Source of the DNA: Gemmataceae bacterium
GTDB taxonomy: Bacteria > Planctomycetota > Planctomycetia > Gemmatales > Gemmataceae
NCBI GenBank assembly: GCA_901538445.1
Contig: LR594584.1
Location: forward strand, 776,655-840,654
Reading direction: 5' to 3'
DNA: 64,000 bases
Within the stretch, counting starts at the first letter, position 1; every line of letters begins with the position of its first letter. This document shows, one piece after another, positions 34,142 through 42,444 of this stretch. A program made the translations under genes and the position numbers. The notes beneath the pieces were generated by a model. It ran no database searches, was not told the origin of the DNA, and was given only the letters and a program-made list of their open reading frames with translations.

Positions 34142-34999
34142 ATGACACACCCGAACGGGAAATCCTCGGCCGGCGACGACCCGCACGGCCCCGGCATCGA
34201 GATGCCGAAGCCGACCGTGTGGCCGATGGTGCTGGCGCTGGCGATCACGCTGATCGCGGCCGGCGCGGCGCTGACGTCGGCGGCGTTCGCGGTCATCGGC
34301 GGCGTCCTGTTTGTTGTGAGCCTGACCGGCTGGCTGGAGGAGTTGCTCCCCGGCCGCGGGCTCGAGCACGAACCGGGCACGCACGCGCTCCCCGCGCCGG
34401 TCACCGGCCGCCCGGGGACCGTCGAGCAGTTGCAAGCGGGGATGCCCGGGTTCCGGTTCCGACTGCCCGAGAAGGTCCACCCGATCTCGGCCGGGCTCAA
34501 GGGCGGGCTCGTCGGCGGGCTGGTCATGCCGGTCCCGGCGCTGCTGTGGGCGGTACTCAGCAACCACAGCATCTGGTTCCCGGTGAACCTGCTCGCCGGG
34601 ATCGTGCTCCCGGGGCTCGACGAGCGGCCGGTCGAGGACCTGCAACAGTTCAACGCCCTGTGGTTCGCGATCGGGGTCGTCGGGCACGCGATCATGTCGG
34701 CGACCGTCGGCCTGATCTACGGCGTGCTGCTCCCGACGATCCCCGGCGCGGCGCACTGGCAGATCCTCGTCGGCGGCATCGTGCTGCCGCTGATCTGGAC
34801 CGGGTTCAGCCGCGGCAGCATGGGCATCGCGAACCCGACGCTCCAGCACAACGTGGACTGGGGGTACTACGCGGCGTCGCAGTACGTGTTCGGGCTCGCG
34901 GCCGCGATCACCGTGGTGCTGTCCGAGAAGGTGGTCGTCCCGCCGGCGGGCACCGGGCAGTTGGGCGACCGGCCGGCGAGTGGCGGAGGTGCAGCGTGA
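34142..34999 (+). CDS. Cytochrome oxidase subunit IV-like membrane protein
   Basis: A 285-residue membrane protein. The first ~75 residues (PKPTVWPMVLALAITLIAAG, then a second helix and GWLEELLPG) fit small subunit IV of bacterial aa3/caa3 oxidases. The remainder adds four more helices, with PTLQHNVDWGYYAASQYVFG near the end, that I cannot assign. It is placed inside the operon just after coxC (ATG 34142, 4 bases after the coxC stop) and overlaps the cytochrome c gene by four bases, so it is very probably an oxidase accessory or structural protein. The extended C-terminal half is unusual for a subunit IV. Confidence 0.6.
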   Translation: MTHPNGKSSAGDDPHGPGIEMPKPTVWPMVLALAITLIAAGAALTSAAFAVIGGVLFVVSLTGWLEELLPGRGLEHEPGTHALPAPVTGRPGTVEQLQAGMPGFRFRLPEKVHPISAGLKGGLVGGLVMPVPALLWAVLSNHSIWFPVNLLAGIVLPGLDERPVEDLQQFNALWFAIGVVGHAIMSATVGLIYGVLLPTIPGAAHWQILVGGIVLPLIWTGFSRGSMGIANPTLQHNVDWGYYAASQYVFGLAAAITVVLSEKVVVPPAGTGQLGDRPASGGGAA

Positions 35000-35706
35000 C
35001 CGCGCGATTCGTCCGACCCGTTGTCCTGCTCGCGCTCGCGGCCGCCGGGTGCAACCCGCCCGGGAAGCCGGCCCCGAAGACGATCCCCGACCGGCCCGAC
35101 GCGCTGGTCGATTTCAACGTGCTGTACGCGACGCACTGTGCCGGGTGCCACGGGGCCGACGGCACCCTCGGCCCGGCCCCGCCGCTCAACGACCCGCTGT
35201 TCCTGCGGATCGTGCCCGACGCGGAACTCGTCAAGGTGCTCACCGACGGCCGGCCCGGCACCCCGATGGCCCCGTTCGCACAGGCCAAGGGCGGCCCGCT
35301 GACCGCGGCGCAGGTGAAGGTGCTCGCCGACGGCCTCAAGACCAAGTGGGGCGCGCCACCAACGAGCGCCGCGCCGGACGTGCCGGCGTACGCGCTCACC
35401 GGCAAGGGCGACGTGGAGAACGGGCGGATGGCGTTCGCGATGGCGTGCGCCAGTTGCCACGGCGACAAGGGCCAGGGCGGAAAGACCGGCGACCAGCCGG
35501 TCGGCGCGATCAACGACCCGGCGTACCTCGCGCTGTCCAGCAACCAGGTGCTGCGCCGCTACGTCATCACCGGCCGGGCGGACCTCGGGATGCCGAACTA
35601 CGCCGGCAAGACCGGCCGCCCGCACAACTTCTCGGCGCTCACGGAGCAGGACGTGGCCGACCTCACGGCACTCCTAAACTCGTGGCGCAGCCCCGCGACC
35701 AAGTGA
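34996..35706 (+). CDS. Dihaem cytochrome c lipoprotein
   Basis: A 236-residue protein with two CxxCH haem sites: C48-AG-C51-H52 and C151-AS-C154-H155, in two class I cytochrome c domains. It has a lipobox LLALAAAGC, so it is anchored to the outer face of the membrane. GTG 34996 overlaps the previous stop (GTGA) and has an excellent GGAGGT 5 bases upstream. In the operon it lies between the oxidase and the bc genes, so it probably shuttles electrons from cytochrome b/Rieske to the caa3 oxidase. Confidence 0.92.
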   Translation: MTARFVRPVVLLALAAAGCNPPGKPAPKTIPDRPDALVDFNVLYATHCAGCHGADGTLGPAPPLNDPLFLRIVPDAELVKVLTDGRPGTPMAPFAQAKGGPLTAAQVKVLADGLKTKWGAPPTSAAPDVPAYALTGKGDVENGRMAFAMACASCHGDKGQGGKTGDQPVGAINDPAYLALSSNQVLRRYVITGRADLGMPNYAGKTGRPHNFSALTEQDVADLTALLNSWRSPATK

Positions 35707-35730
35707 CGGCGCATTATTCGGAGCCAGACG

Positions 35731-36354
35731 ATGTCGGAACCGACCCCGACCCCACCACAACCGACCGACGCCCCCGCCCCGGAGCCCGACCGCCGGTCGG
35801 CGCTGCTCTGGGTCACCGGCGGCCTCGGCGCGGCCGCGGCCGCGGCGGTCGGCGTGCCCGTCGCCGGGTTCCTCGCCGGCGCCGTTCGCGCGCGGCCCGT
35901 CGACTGGGTGCCGCTCGGCAAGATCGCCGACGCGGCCGTGTTCCCGCCGAACGAGACCCGGCTGCACGTGTTCCGCAACCCGATCCACGAGGAGTGGGAC
36001 GGCGACTCGGCCAAGACCGGCGCGTACGTCCGCTACCTCGGCAAGGACGAGAGCGGGAAGGACCAGTTCTGGGTGTTCTCGATGATCTGCGCCCACCTCG
36101 GGTGCCCGGTCACGTGGTTCCCGCAGTCGGGCCTGTTCATGTGCCCGTGCCACGGCGGGGTGTACTACGAGAACGGCGACCGCGCCTCCGGGCCGCCGCC
36201 CCGCGGCCTCTACAAGATGCCGTGGCGCGTCACCGACGGCGTGCTGGAGGTGCAGGCCCCGCACCTGCCCACGCTCCAGGACACGCTGGAGAAGCCGTCG
36301 AAGATCGTGGAACTCGGCGTCATCAAGCGGGACCGGACCGGCGGGCGGGCGTGA
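35731..36354 (+). CDS. Rieske iron-sulfur protein of a bc-type complex
   Basis: A 207-residue membrane-anchored Rieske protein. After a proline-rich N-terminus and one helix (about 25-51, with DRR just before it as a possible twin-arginine export signal), the [2Fe-2S] ligands are C120-A-H122-LGC and C138-P-C140-H141 in CPCHGG. It accepts electrons from quinol at the Qo site of cytochrome b, encoded next. The extra ~20 residues after the second cluster box and an RRxxx-type end are normal for the family. GGAG lies 7 bases before ATG 35731. Confidence 0.94.
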   Translation: MSEPTPTPPQPTDAPAPEPDRRSALLWVTGGLGAAAAAAVGVPVAGFLAGAVRARPVDWVPLGKIADAAVFPPNETRLHVFRNPIHEEWDGDSAKTGAYVRYLGKDESGKDQFWVFSMICAHLGCPVTWFPQSGLFMCPCHGGVYYENGDRASGPPPRGLYKMPWRVTDGVLEVQAPHLPTLQDTLEKPSKIVELGVIKRDRTGGRA

Positions 36355-36372
36355 GCCCCTGAGAGCGAGCAC

Positions 36373-37845
36373 ATGAAGCGCATCATCACGTCCGTCGGCA
36401 ACTGGTTCGAGGCCCGGCTGCGGCTCAAGCCGTCGGTCATGCCGCTGCTCGAGCACCCGATCCCCGCCGGGGCCGCCGGCCCGAAGGGGTGGTGGTACGT
36501 GTTCGGCAGCGCGTCGATGACGCTGCTGTTCCTCCAGATCGCCACCGGCATCGGCCTCGCGCTCGTCTACGTGCCCAGCGCCGACCAGGCGTACCAGAGC
36601 CTGGAGCACCTGAACTACCGGCAGCCGTTCGGCTGGTTCCTGCGGTCGGTCCACTACTGGTCCGGCTCGGGGATGGTCGTCATGGTGGTGATCCACATGA
36701 CGCAGGTGTTCCTGCACGGCGCGTACAAGTACCCCCGCGAGTTGACGTGGGTGTTCGGCGTGTGCCTGCTGCTGCTCACGCTCGGCATGGCGTTCACCGG
36801 GCAGGTGCTGCGGTGGGACGCCGACGCCTACTGGGGCGTGGGGGTCGGGGCGTCGATGGCCGGCCGCGTGCCGGTGGGCGGGCCGGCGGTCGTCGAACTG
36901 CTCCTCGGCGGGCCGACGATCGGCGCGAGTACGCTCAGCCGGTTCTTCGCGCTGCACGTGTTCATCATCCCCGGGCTGCTGCTGGCGCTGGTCGGCGGGC
37001 ACCTGTGGCTGGTGATGACCCGCGGCATCAGCGAGCCACCGGTGCCCGGCCAGCCGGTGGACCCGAAGACCTACGACGCGAAGTACCACGAGGAGCTGAA
37101 GAAGGGGAAGCCGTTCCTGGGCGACGCGATGACCAAGGACGGCCTGTTCTCCGCGGTGGTCGTGCTGGTGGTCGTGGCGCTGGCCGCGGTGATCGGGCCG
37201 AAGGGGCCGAACGGCCTGCCCGACCCGACCCTCACCGGCGCGAACCCGCGGCCCGACTGGCCGTTCCTGTGGCTGTTCGGGCTCCTGTCGCTCAGCCCCG
37301 CCGGGCTCGAGACGTTCGTGATGCTCGCGTTCCCGGTCGTGCTGGTGATCGGCCTGTTGCTCGTCCCGTTCATCTCGAACCGCGGCGAGCGCGCCCCGAG
37401 CCGCCGGCCGGTCGCGGTGCTGATCGTCCTCGTCGGCGGCACCACGCTCGCCGTCCTCACCTACGAGGGGATGACCTCGCCGTGGTCCCCGCGGATGAGC
37501 GGGTGGAGCGGCGACCCGGTGCCGGTCGCGATGGTGAAGCGGTCCAGCCCGCTCGAACTCCAGGGCGCGGCCGTGTTCCAGCTCAAGGACTGCCGCAACT
37601 GCCACGCGCTCGACGGGCTCGGCGGCAAGCGCGGCCCGGACCTGAGCAGCGTCGGGGCGCGGCTGACCCGCGACCAGTTGATCGACCAGATCAACAACGG
37701 GACCCCCGGCGGCGGCAACATGCCCGCCTACGGCAAGCACGTCCGCCCAGCCGAGATGGACGCGATGGTCGCGTTCCTCGTGAGCCTCCGCCCGCCCGGC
37801 CAGCCGCCCGCGCGCATCGCAACCGTACCCGCGCCCAAGAAGTGA
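36373..37845 (+). CDS. Cytochrome b with C-terminal haem c domain
   Basis: A 490-residue protein. The first ~380 residues form the cytochrome b core with eight to nine helices; haem b ligand helices contain RSVHYWSG, VVIHMTQVFLHG, FALHVFIIPG and GGHLWLVMTRG. The stretch PDWPFLW (before helix five) is the equivalent of the Qo PEW region. A cytochrome c domain follows with C407-RN-C410-H411 and MPAYGKHVRPAEMDAMVAFL. Fusing haem c to cytochrome b removes the need for a separate cytochrome c1. It ends the bc part of the operon. Confidence 0.93.
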   Translation: MKRIITSVGNWFEARLRLKPSVMPLLEHPIPAGAAGPKGWWYVFGSASMTLLFLQIATGIGLALVYVPSADQAYQSLEHLNYRQPFGWFLRSVHYWSGSGMVVMVVIHMTQVFLHGAYKYPRELTWVFGVCLLLLTLGMAFTGQVLRWDADAYWGVGVGASMAGRVPVGGPAVVELLLGGPTIGASTLSRFFALHVFIIPGLLLALVGGHLWLVMTRGISEPPVPGQPVDPKTYDAKYHEELKKGKPFLGDAMTKDGLFSAVVVLVVVALAAVIGPKGPNGLPDPTLTGANPRPDWPFLWLFGLLSLSPAGLETFVMLAFPVVLVIGLLLVPFISNRGERAPSRRPVAVLIVLVGGTTLAVLTYEGMTSPWSPRMSGWSGDPVPVAMVKRSSPLELQGAAVFQLKDCRNCHALDGLGGKRGPDLSSVGARLTRDQLIDQINNGTPGGGNMPAYGKHVRPAEMDAMVAFLVSLRPPGQPPARIATVPAPKK

Positions 37846-37854
37846 CTCGAGTTC

Positions 37855-37920
37855 GGTGGGGCAGGCATTCTTGCCTGCCTCCGGACGCCTGAAGAGGCAG
37901 GCAAGAATGCCTGCCCCACC
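37855..37920. repeat. GGTGGGGCAGGCATTC-family palindrome, copy 2
   Basis: Perfect 27-bp arms (37855-37881, 37894-37920) with a 12-base loop lie between the cytochrome b and CtaG-like genes, 10 bases after the stop. Confidence 0.9.
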
Positions 37921-37941
37921 AAAGCCCAGGCGTAGGTCCGC

Positions 37942-40278
37942 ATGACACCCATCCTCGACGCGGCGCTGCGGTCGTGGCCGGTCGATCCGTGGCTCGTCGC
38001 CGGGCTCGCGGTTACCGCACTCGTGTACGTGCGCGGGTGGCGAGTCTACCACCGCCGCGACCCGGTCCGGTGGCACTTCGGGCGGCTCGCGGCGTTCCTC
38101 GGCGGCCTGTTCGCAATCTTCCTCGCACTCGCCTCGCCGCTCGAACCGTTTGCGTCGCTGCTGCTCTCGGTCCACATGGCGCAGCACCTGTTGCTCGTCA
38201 TGGTCGCGCCGCCGCTCGTCTGGCTCGGCGCGCCGCTGCTCCCGATGGTCCGCGGGCTGCCCGAACCGGTCCGCACGTACTGGGTCGGGCCGTTGTTCGG
38301 GATCGGGTGGCTGCGGCGGTTCGTCGCGTGGCTCGCGCACCCGCTCCGCGCGTTCGTCGTGTTCACCGCGACCACCTGGGCGTGGCACCTGCCGGCCCTC
38401 TACGACCTCGCGCTGCGGGTGCCCGCGTGGCACTACCTCCAACACGTCTGCTTCCTGCTGAGCGGGCTGCTGTTCTGGTTCCCGGTGGTGCGGCCGTACC
38501 CGGTGCGGGTGAAGTGGCCCGAGTGGCTCCTGTTCCCGTACCTGATCCTCGCGGACGTCTCGAACACCGCCCTCTCGGCGCTGCTGTGCTTCTCCGATCA
38601 AGTCATCTACACGCACTACACCGCCGTGCCGCGGATCGGCGGCACCACCGCACTCGGTGACCAGTCCGCCGCCGGCGCACTCATGTGGGTGCCCGGCTCG
38701 GTCGCGTACCTCGTGCCGCTCGCCGCCATCGGGCTGCGGTTGCTGTTCGGGGAGAATCAAACCTGGGACCGCGGGCGTCTCGCCCGCTTGCCGAACCGGA
38801 GTGCGGGCGAGACGCCCGCGGTCCCGGCGAGGGCGGGCGGCCGCGTCCCCCTCCCGATGCTTGCTCCCAAGCACCCGAAGCCGCGGTTCGACCTTCTGCG
38901 GGTGCCGGTCGCCGGGCGGTTCCTGCGGTGGAAGCGCAGCCGCGCCATACTTCAACTCCCACTGCTCGTTCTCGCGGGCGCAGTCGTGATCGACGGGTTC
39001 ACCGGCCCCGAACTCGCGCCGCTGAACCTCGCCGGCGTGCTGCCGTGGGTCCACTGGCGCGGGCTGCTCGTGCTCGGGCTGCTCGTCGCCGGCAACGTGT
39101 TCTGCACCGCTTGCCCGTTCATGCTCCCGCGCACCATCGCGCGGCGCGTCTTCCCGCCCACAATGGAGTGGCCGCGACGCCTGCGAACCAAGTGGCTCGC
39201 CGTCGGGTTGCTGGTCACGTTCTTCGTCGCCTACGAGGCGTTCGCGCTGTGGGACAGCCCCCGCCTCACAGCGTGGATCGTCGTCGGGTACTTCGTCGCG
39301 GCGCTCGCGGTGGACGGCGTGTTCCGCGGCGCGTCGTTCTGCAAGTACGTGTGCCCGATCGGGCAGTTCAACTTCGTGCAGTCGCTCGCGTCGCCGCTCG
39401 AGGTCGCCGTTCGCGACCCCGCGGTCTGCAAGAGTTGCACGACGAAGGACTGCATCCGCGGCCGCGGCGACGTTCCCGGGTGCGAGCTCGACCTCGCCCA
39501 GCCGCGGAAGCGCGGCAACATGGACTGCACGTTCTGCCTCGACTGCGCTCACGCGTGCCCGCACGACAACATCGGCGTCCTCGCGGTGCCGCGGGCCGGC
39601 GACCTCGTGAATGACCCGTTCCGGTCCGGCATCGGCCGGTTCAGCCGACGGCCGGACGTCGCCGCGCTCGTGTTCGTCCTCCTGTTCGCGGCGTTCGCCA
39701 ACGCCGCCGGCATGGTCGGCCCCGTCCTCGAATGGGAGGCCGGCGTTCAGCGCGACCTCGGCGTCGAGCCGGCCGTGCTGGTGGTCGCGCTCGGCGCGTT
39801 CGCTCTCGTCGTCGCGCCCGTTGTGCTCGTCGGAAGCGCGGCGTGGCTCGCTCGCGCTCTCGGCGGGTTGCGGTTCGGGGCGGTGGAAGTGGCGACGCGG
39901 TTCGCGTTCGCGTTCGTGCCGCTCGGGTTCGCCATGTGGCTCGCCCACTACGGCTACCACCTCGTCACCACCTACCGGGCCGCGTGGCCGGTCGCGCAGC
40001 GGTTCCTGTTCGACCAGGGGTGGACCGCGGTGGGCCTTCCGGTCTGGGCGGCGTGCTGCTGCGAGGCCCCGCCGGCGTGGCTTCCGAAGCTCGAACTCGT
40101 GGTCCTCGACTGCGGGCTCCTCGGCACCCTCTACCTCGCGTACCATCAGGCGCGTAATCTCGTCCCAACTCGGCAGTGGCTCGGCGCGTTCGCGCCGTGG
40201 GCCGCGCTCGCCGTCGCGCTGTTCGCGTGCGGCGTCTGGCTCGTCCTCCAGCCGATGCAGATGCGCGGCGGCCAGTGA
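37942..40278 (+). CDS. CtaG-like oxidase assembly protein fused to a NapH/FixG-type polyferredoxin
   Basis: A 778-residue fusion. Residues 1-~270 are CtaG-like (caa3 assembly): seven helices, MAQHLLLVMVAPPLVWLG and HLPALYDLALR. Residues ~310-778 are a membrane-bound polyferredoxin: NVFCTACPFMLPRT, SFCKYVCPIGQFNF, then CTFCLDCAHACP with a CP-ended 4Fe-4S box, resembling NapH/NosR/FixG and suggesting electron or copper delivery. The joint (residues ~275-295) is encoded by a 23-bp palindrome (38765-38825) that reads through in frame as WDRGRLARLPNRSAGETPAVPA. This strongly suggests the linker is a repeat element. It ends the respiratory operon and may mature its copper centres. Confidence 0.85.
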   Translation: MTPILDAALRSWPVDPWLVAGLAVTALVYVRGWRVYHRRDPVRWHFGRLAAFLGGLFAIFLALASPLEPFASLLLSVHMAQHLLLVMVAPPLVWLGAPLLPMVRGLPEPVRTYWVGPLFGIGWLRRFVAWLAHPLRAFVVFTATTWAWHLPALYDLALRVPAWHYLQHVCFLLSGLLFWFPVVRPYPVRVKWPEWLLFPYLILADVSNTALSALLCFSDQVIYTHYTAVPRIGGTTALGDQSAAGALMWVPGSVAYLVPLAAIGLRLLFGENQTWDRGRLARLPNRSAGETPAVPARAGGRVPLPMLAPKHPKPRFDLLRVPVAGRFLRWKRSRAILQLPLLVLAGAVVIDGFTGPELAPLNLAGVLPWVHWRGLLVLGLLVAGNVFCTACPFMLPRTIARRVFPPTMEWPRRLRTKWLAVGLLVTFFVAYEAFALWDSPRLTAWIVVGYFVAALAVDGVFRGASFCKYVCPIGQFNFVQSLASPLEVAVRDPAVCKSCTTKDCIRGRGDVPGCELDLAQPRKRGNMDCTFCLDCAHACPHDNIGVLAVPRAGDLVNDPFRSGIGRFSRRPDVAALVFVLLFAAFANAAGMVGPVLEWEAGVQRDLGVEPAVLVVALGAFALVVAPVVLVGSAAWLARALGGLRFGAVEVATRFAFAFVPLGFAMWLAHYGYHLVTTYRAAWPVAQRFLFDQGWTAVGLPVWAACCCEAPPAWLPKLELVVLDCGLLGTLYLAYHQARNLVPTRQWLGAFAPWAALAVALFACGVWLVLQPMQMRGGQ
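38765..38825. repeat. Palindromic repeat inside a coding sequence
   Basis: Perfect 23-bp arms (38765-38787 and 38803-38825) with a 15-base loop. The arms begin GGGACCGCGGGCGTCTCGCC. It lies in frame in the CtaG/polyferredoxin fusion, encoding the low-complexity peptide GETPAVPA. Confidence 0.9.
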
Positions 40279-40700
40279 GTCCCGGAACCGCGGGTCCACC
40301 ATCGACAGGAACCACTGCGCGTGGAGTTCGCGCCACGCCCGCCACGCGCCGTTCACGTCGTTCTCCATGATGGGCTCCGGGGAGGTGGGGTGCGAGGTGG
40401 CCGGCGACAACGTTCGCCGCCGGAATGGTGTTCAGATGTCCATATGCCGAACGATCGGCGAGGTGTCAAATGGCCGGGGAAAAATGTGCGGTGGGCGCGT
40501 GTAGATTTGGGCGAGCGTGGGACGTGAGTCCCCCGGTAAATGAGTCTCGCGGTTCTACCGGGGGACTCACGTCCCCCGCTCGCCAAGATACCCGACGCAC
40601 TCGGCGCACCGGCCCACCGCGGACGACCTGCGGGGTGCGACGCGGGGTCGTAAGATACCTCCTCGACGGCGCACCGCACCTTAACGAGCGACCCGCGTTC
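40279..40700. other. 422-base gap between CtaG-like gene and trpC
   Basis: It holds a 29-bp palindrome (40510-40584, listed separately) and no convincing gene. Bases 40279-40368 read on the minus strand as MENDVNGAWRAWRELH and so on, with GGAG 6 bases before ATG 40368, but that frame then runs into the antisense of the CtaG-like gene and I do not call it. Confidence 0.5.
40510..40584. repeat. 29-bp palindrome upstream of trpC
   Basis: Arms 40510-40538 and 40556-40584 are complementary at 28 of 29 positions, with a 17-base loop. The core is GACGTGAGTCCCCCGGTA. It ends 116 bases before trpC. Confidence 0.9.
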
Positions 40701-41483
40701 ATGCCAACGATTCTCGACAAGATCATGGAGACCAAGCGGCGCGAGGTCGCGGCCGCACGCGCCGCCGTGCCGGACGCCGACCTCGAGCGCCGCGTCGCGT
40801 CGCTGCCGCCGACACGCGACTTCACCGCCGCACTTCGCCGCGACGGGCAGGTCACGGTGATCGCCGAGGTGAAGAAGGCGTCGCCGTCGGCCGGGATCAT
40901 TCGCGCCGACTTCGACGCCGTAGCGATCGGGAAGGTCTACGAGGCGCACGGGGCGGCCGCGATCAGCGTCCTGACCGACGTGGACTACTTCCAGGGCAGC
41001 CTCGCGTACCTCACAGCCGTTCGCGCGGCGGTCGGGTGCCCGGTGCTGCGGAAGGACTTCGTCATCGACCGCTACCAGCTCCTCGAAGCGCGTGCCGCAG
41101 GGGCCGACGCCGTCCTGCTCATTGCCGAGTGCCTCCCAGGCGACGAACTCGCCACGCTCCAGCGGCAGGCGGCGGCGCTCGGGCTGCACACGCTCATCGA
41201 GCTGCACGACGCCGAGGAATTGCCGCGGGTGCTCGACGCCGGCGGGCCGGTCGTCGGCATCAACAACCGCGACCTCCGCTCGTTCACGACGCGGGTGGAA
41301 CACACGCTCGACCTACTCCCGAAGATCCCCGCCGACCGCACCGTGGTGAGCGAGAGCGGCATCACGTCATACGCCGACCTCGTGCGGCTCGGCAAAGCCG
41401 GCGCGCGTGCGGTGCTGGTGGGTGAGTCGCTGATGCGCTCGCCCGACATCGGCGCAGCCCTCGACGCCCTCCGCGGGGGGTGA
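40701..41483 (+). CDS. trpC: Indole-3-glycerol-phosphate synthase
   Basis: Closes the indole ring in tryptophan biosynthesis. The 260-residue TIM barrel shows VIAEVKKASPSAGIIR (catalytic Lys), AHGAAAISVLTD, LRKDFVIDRYQL, LIAECL, GINNRDL and VSESGI. Length is normal. No other trp gene is near, so the pathway is scattered, as often in planctomycetes. The downstream gene starts at the TGATG overlap of its stop, so the two are translationally coupled despite no obvious functional link. Confidence 0.95.
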   Translation: MPTILDKIMETKRREVAAARAAVPDADLERRVASLPPTRDFTAALRRDGQVTVIAEVKKASPSAGIIRADFDAVAIGKVYEAHGAAAISVLTDVDYFQGSLAYLTAVRAAVGCPVLRKDFVIDRYQLLEARAAGADAVLLIAECLPGDELATLQRQAAALGLHTLIELHDAEELPRVLDAGGPVVGINNRDLRSFTTRVEHTLDLLPKIPADRTVVSESGITSYADLVRLGKAGARAVLVGESLMRSPDIGAALDALRGG

Positions 41484-42220
41484 TGCTAATGGGATCCATT
41501 TCACGGCCGGAACAGTTAGATGCCGAGACGTGGGATCGCTGCCCGTTGCTATCCGTGTACGCCGAGTATTTCGTATCTCGTGCGCTGTGCCCCGTACCGC
41601 CCCGCGACCGCAAGTTTCGGCTCCTGCTCGTGGGAGCACTGCGTGCGGTTTGGTCGCACCTGACCGACCAACGAAGTAGGTCAGCAGTCGAAGCCGCCGA
41701 AGAGTACGCCGACGAATACGATCCCGACCTACTTGATGAAGTCGATGAAGCAGCATTTCACGCCATCGAAGACGCTGAGGACGATGAGAGCATCAATGAT
41801 CTCGTCCCCTCAGCATCGGTGCTCGCCACGGCTGCTTGGCGCTCACGAGAGGGTGTGACGCTAAACGACGTCGCAATCCGAGGGATCGCCTACTGGGCGT
41901 GGATACTTTCCGAATTGGAAGTGGCAGGTGTCGCCGGGCGCGCGGTGAGCGAGACGCAGGAAACTCACCTCAAGCTCTTCCGCGACATCTTCGGCAACCC
42001 GTTCCGCCCGGTCGCGTTCGATCCGACGTGGCGCACGTCAACGGTCGTCGCGCTCGCAGAGGGGATCTACGCCGAGCGCGCGTTCGACCGCATGCCGATC
42101 CTCGCCGACGCGCTGCAAGACGCCGGGTGCGACAACGCCGACGTGCTGAACCACTGCCGCGGCGGCGGCCCGCACTGCCGCGGGTGCTGGGTCGTGGATC
42201 TGGTGCTGGGCAAAGAGTAG
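41483..42220 (+). CDS. Lineage-specific protein with conserved CWVVDLVLGKE tail
   Basis: A 245-residue protein of unknown function. The C-terminal ~75 residues (FGNPFRPVAFDPTWRTS, AIYAERAFDRMPILADAL in part, NHCRGGGPHCRGCW) match a tail I associate with large Gemmata families of uncharacterised proteins. The N-terminal ~150 residues are acidic (EEYADEYDPDLLDEVDEAAF) and less GC-rich than neighbours, with more A/T-ending codons, so they evolve differently. The cysteine pair HCRGGGPHCRGC could bind zinc. ATG 41483 overlaps the trpC stop; ATG 41489 is an alternative. The stop codon lies inside the left arm of the palindrome at 42217. Confidence 0.75.
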   Translation: MLMGSISRPEQLDAETWDRCPLLSVYAEYFVSRALCPVPPRDRKFRLLLVGALRAVWSHLTDQRSRSAVEAAEEYADEYDPDLLDEVDEAAFHAIEDAEDDESINDLVPSASVLATAAWRSREGVTLNDVAIRGIAYWAWILSELEVAGVAGRAVSETQETHLKLFRDIFGNPFRPVAFDPTWRTSTVVALAEGIYAERAFDRMPILADALQDAGCDNADVLNHCRGGGPHCRGCWVVDLVLGKE

Positions 42221-42340
42221 GGTGCGTCGAGGTCGGCTCTGCGGCCGAGCCGCACCGTGCGGCCAAGGGGTGTCTCGGACCACACCACGCGAAGCTCTCA
42301 CGGTGCGGCTCGCGGCGAAGCGCCGCTCGACGCACCCTAC
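42217..42340. repeat. Long inverted repeat including a stop codon
   Basis: Arms 42217-42259 and 42299-42340 are about 80 percent complementary over 42 bases (both begin GTAGGGTGCGTCGAG when read outward), with a 39-base loop. It starts at the TAG of the preceding gene and ends about 105 bases before the next GTG. Confidence 0.8.
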
Positions 42341-42444
42341 CTCCGACGCCGCACCAGGGTCGGAAGGCGTAACCGCTCAATTGCACGCCGGCGCGCGGCG
42401 GGTACACTGTACCGCGACTCGTTCACGTCATCCCGGAGCGTCCC

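Noticed and set aside
40279-40368. Minus-strand start MENDVNGAWRAWRELH with a GGAG ribosome site
   Set aside because: The first 30 residues look natural, but the frame continues into antisense of the CtaG-like gene with no stop. It could be a remnant of a lost gene, but there is not enough to call it.
35674-40410. A 1578-codon open frame on the minus strand
   Set aside because: It runs antisense to the cytochrome and CtaG genes. In DNA this rich in G and C at third positions, long antisense frames are expected, and its translation is low-complexity Arg/Pro/Glu without any domain.
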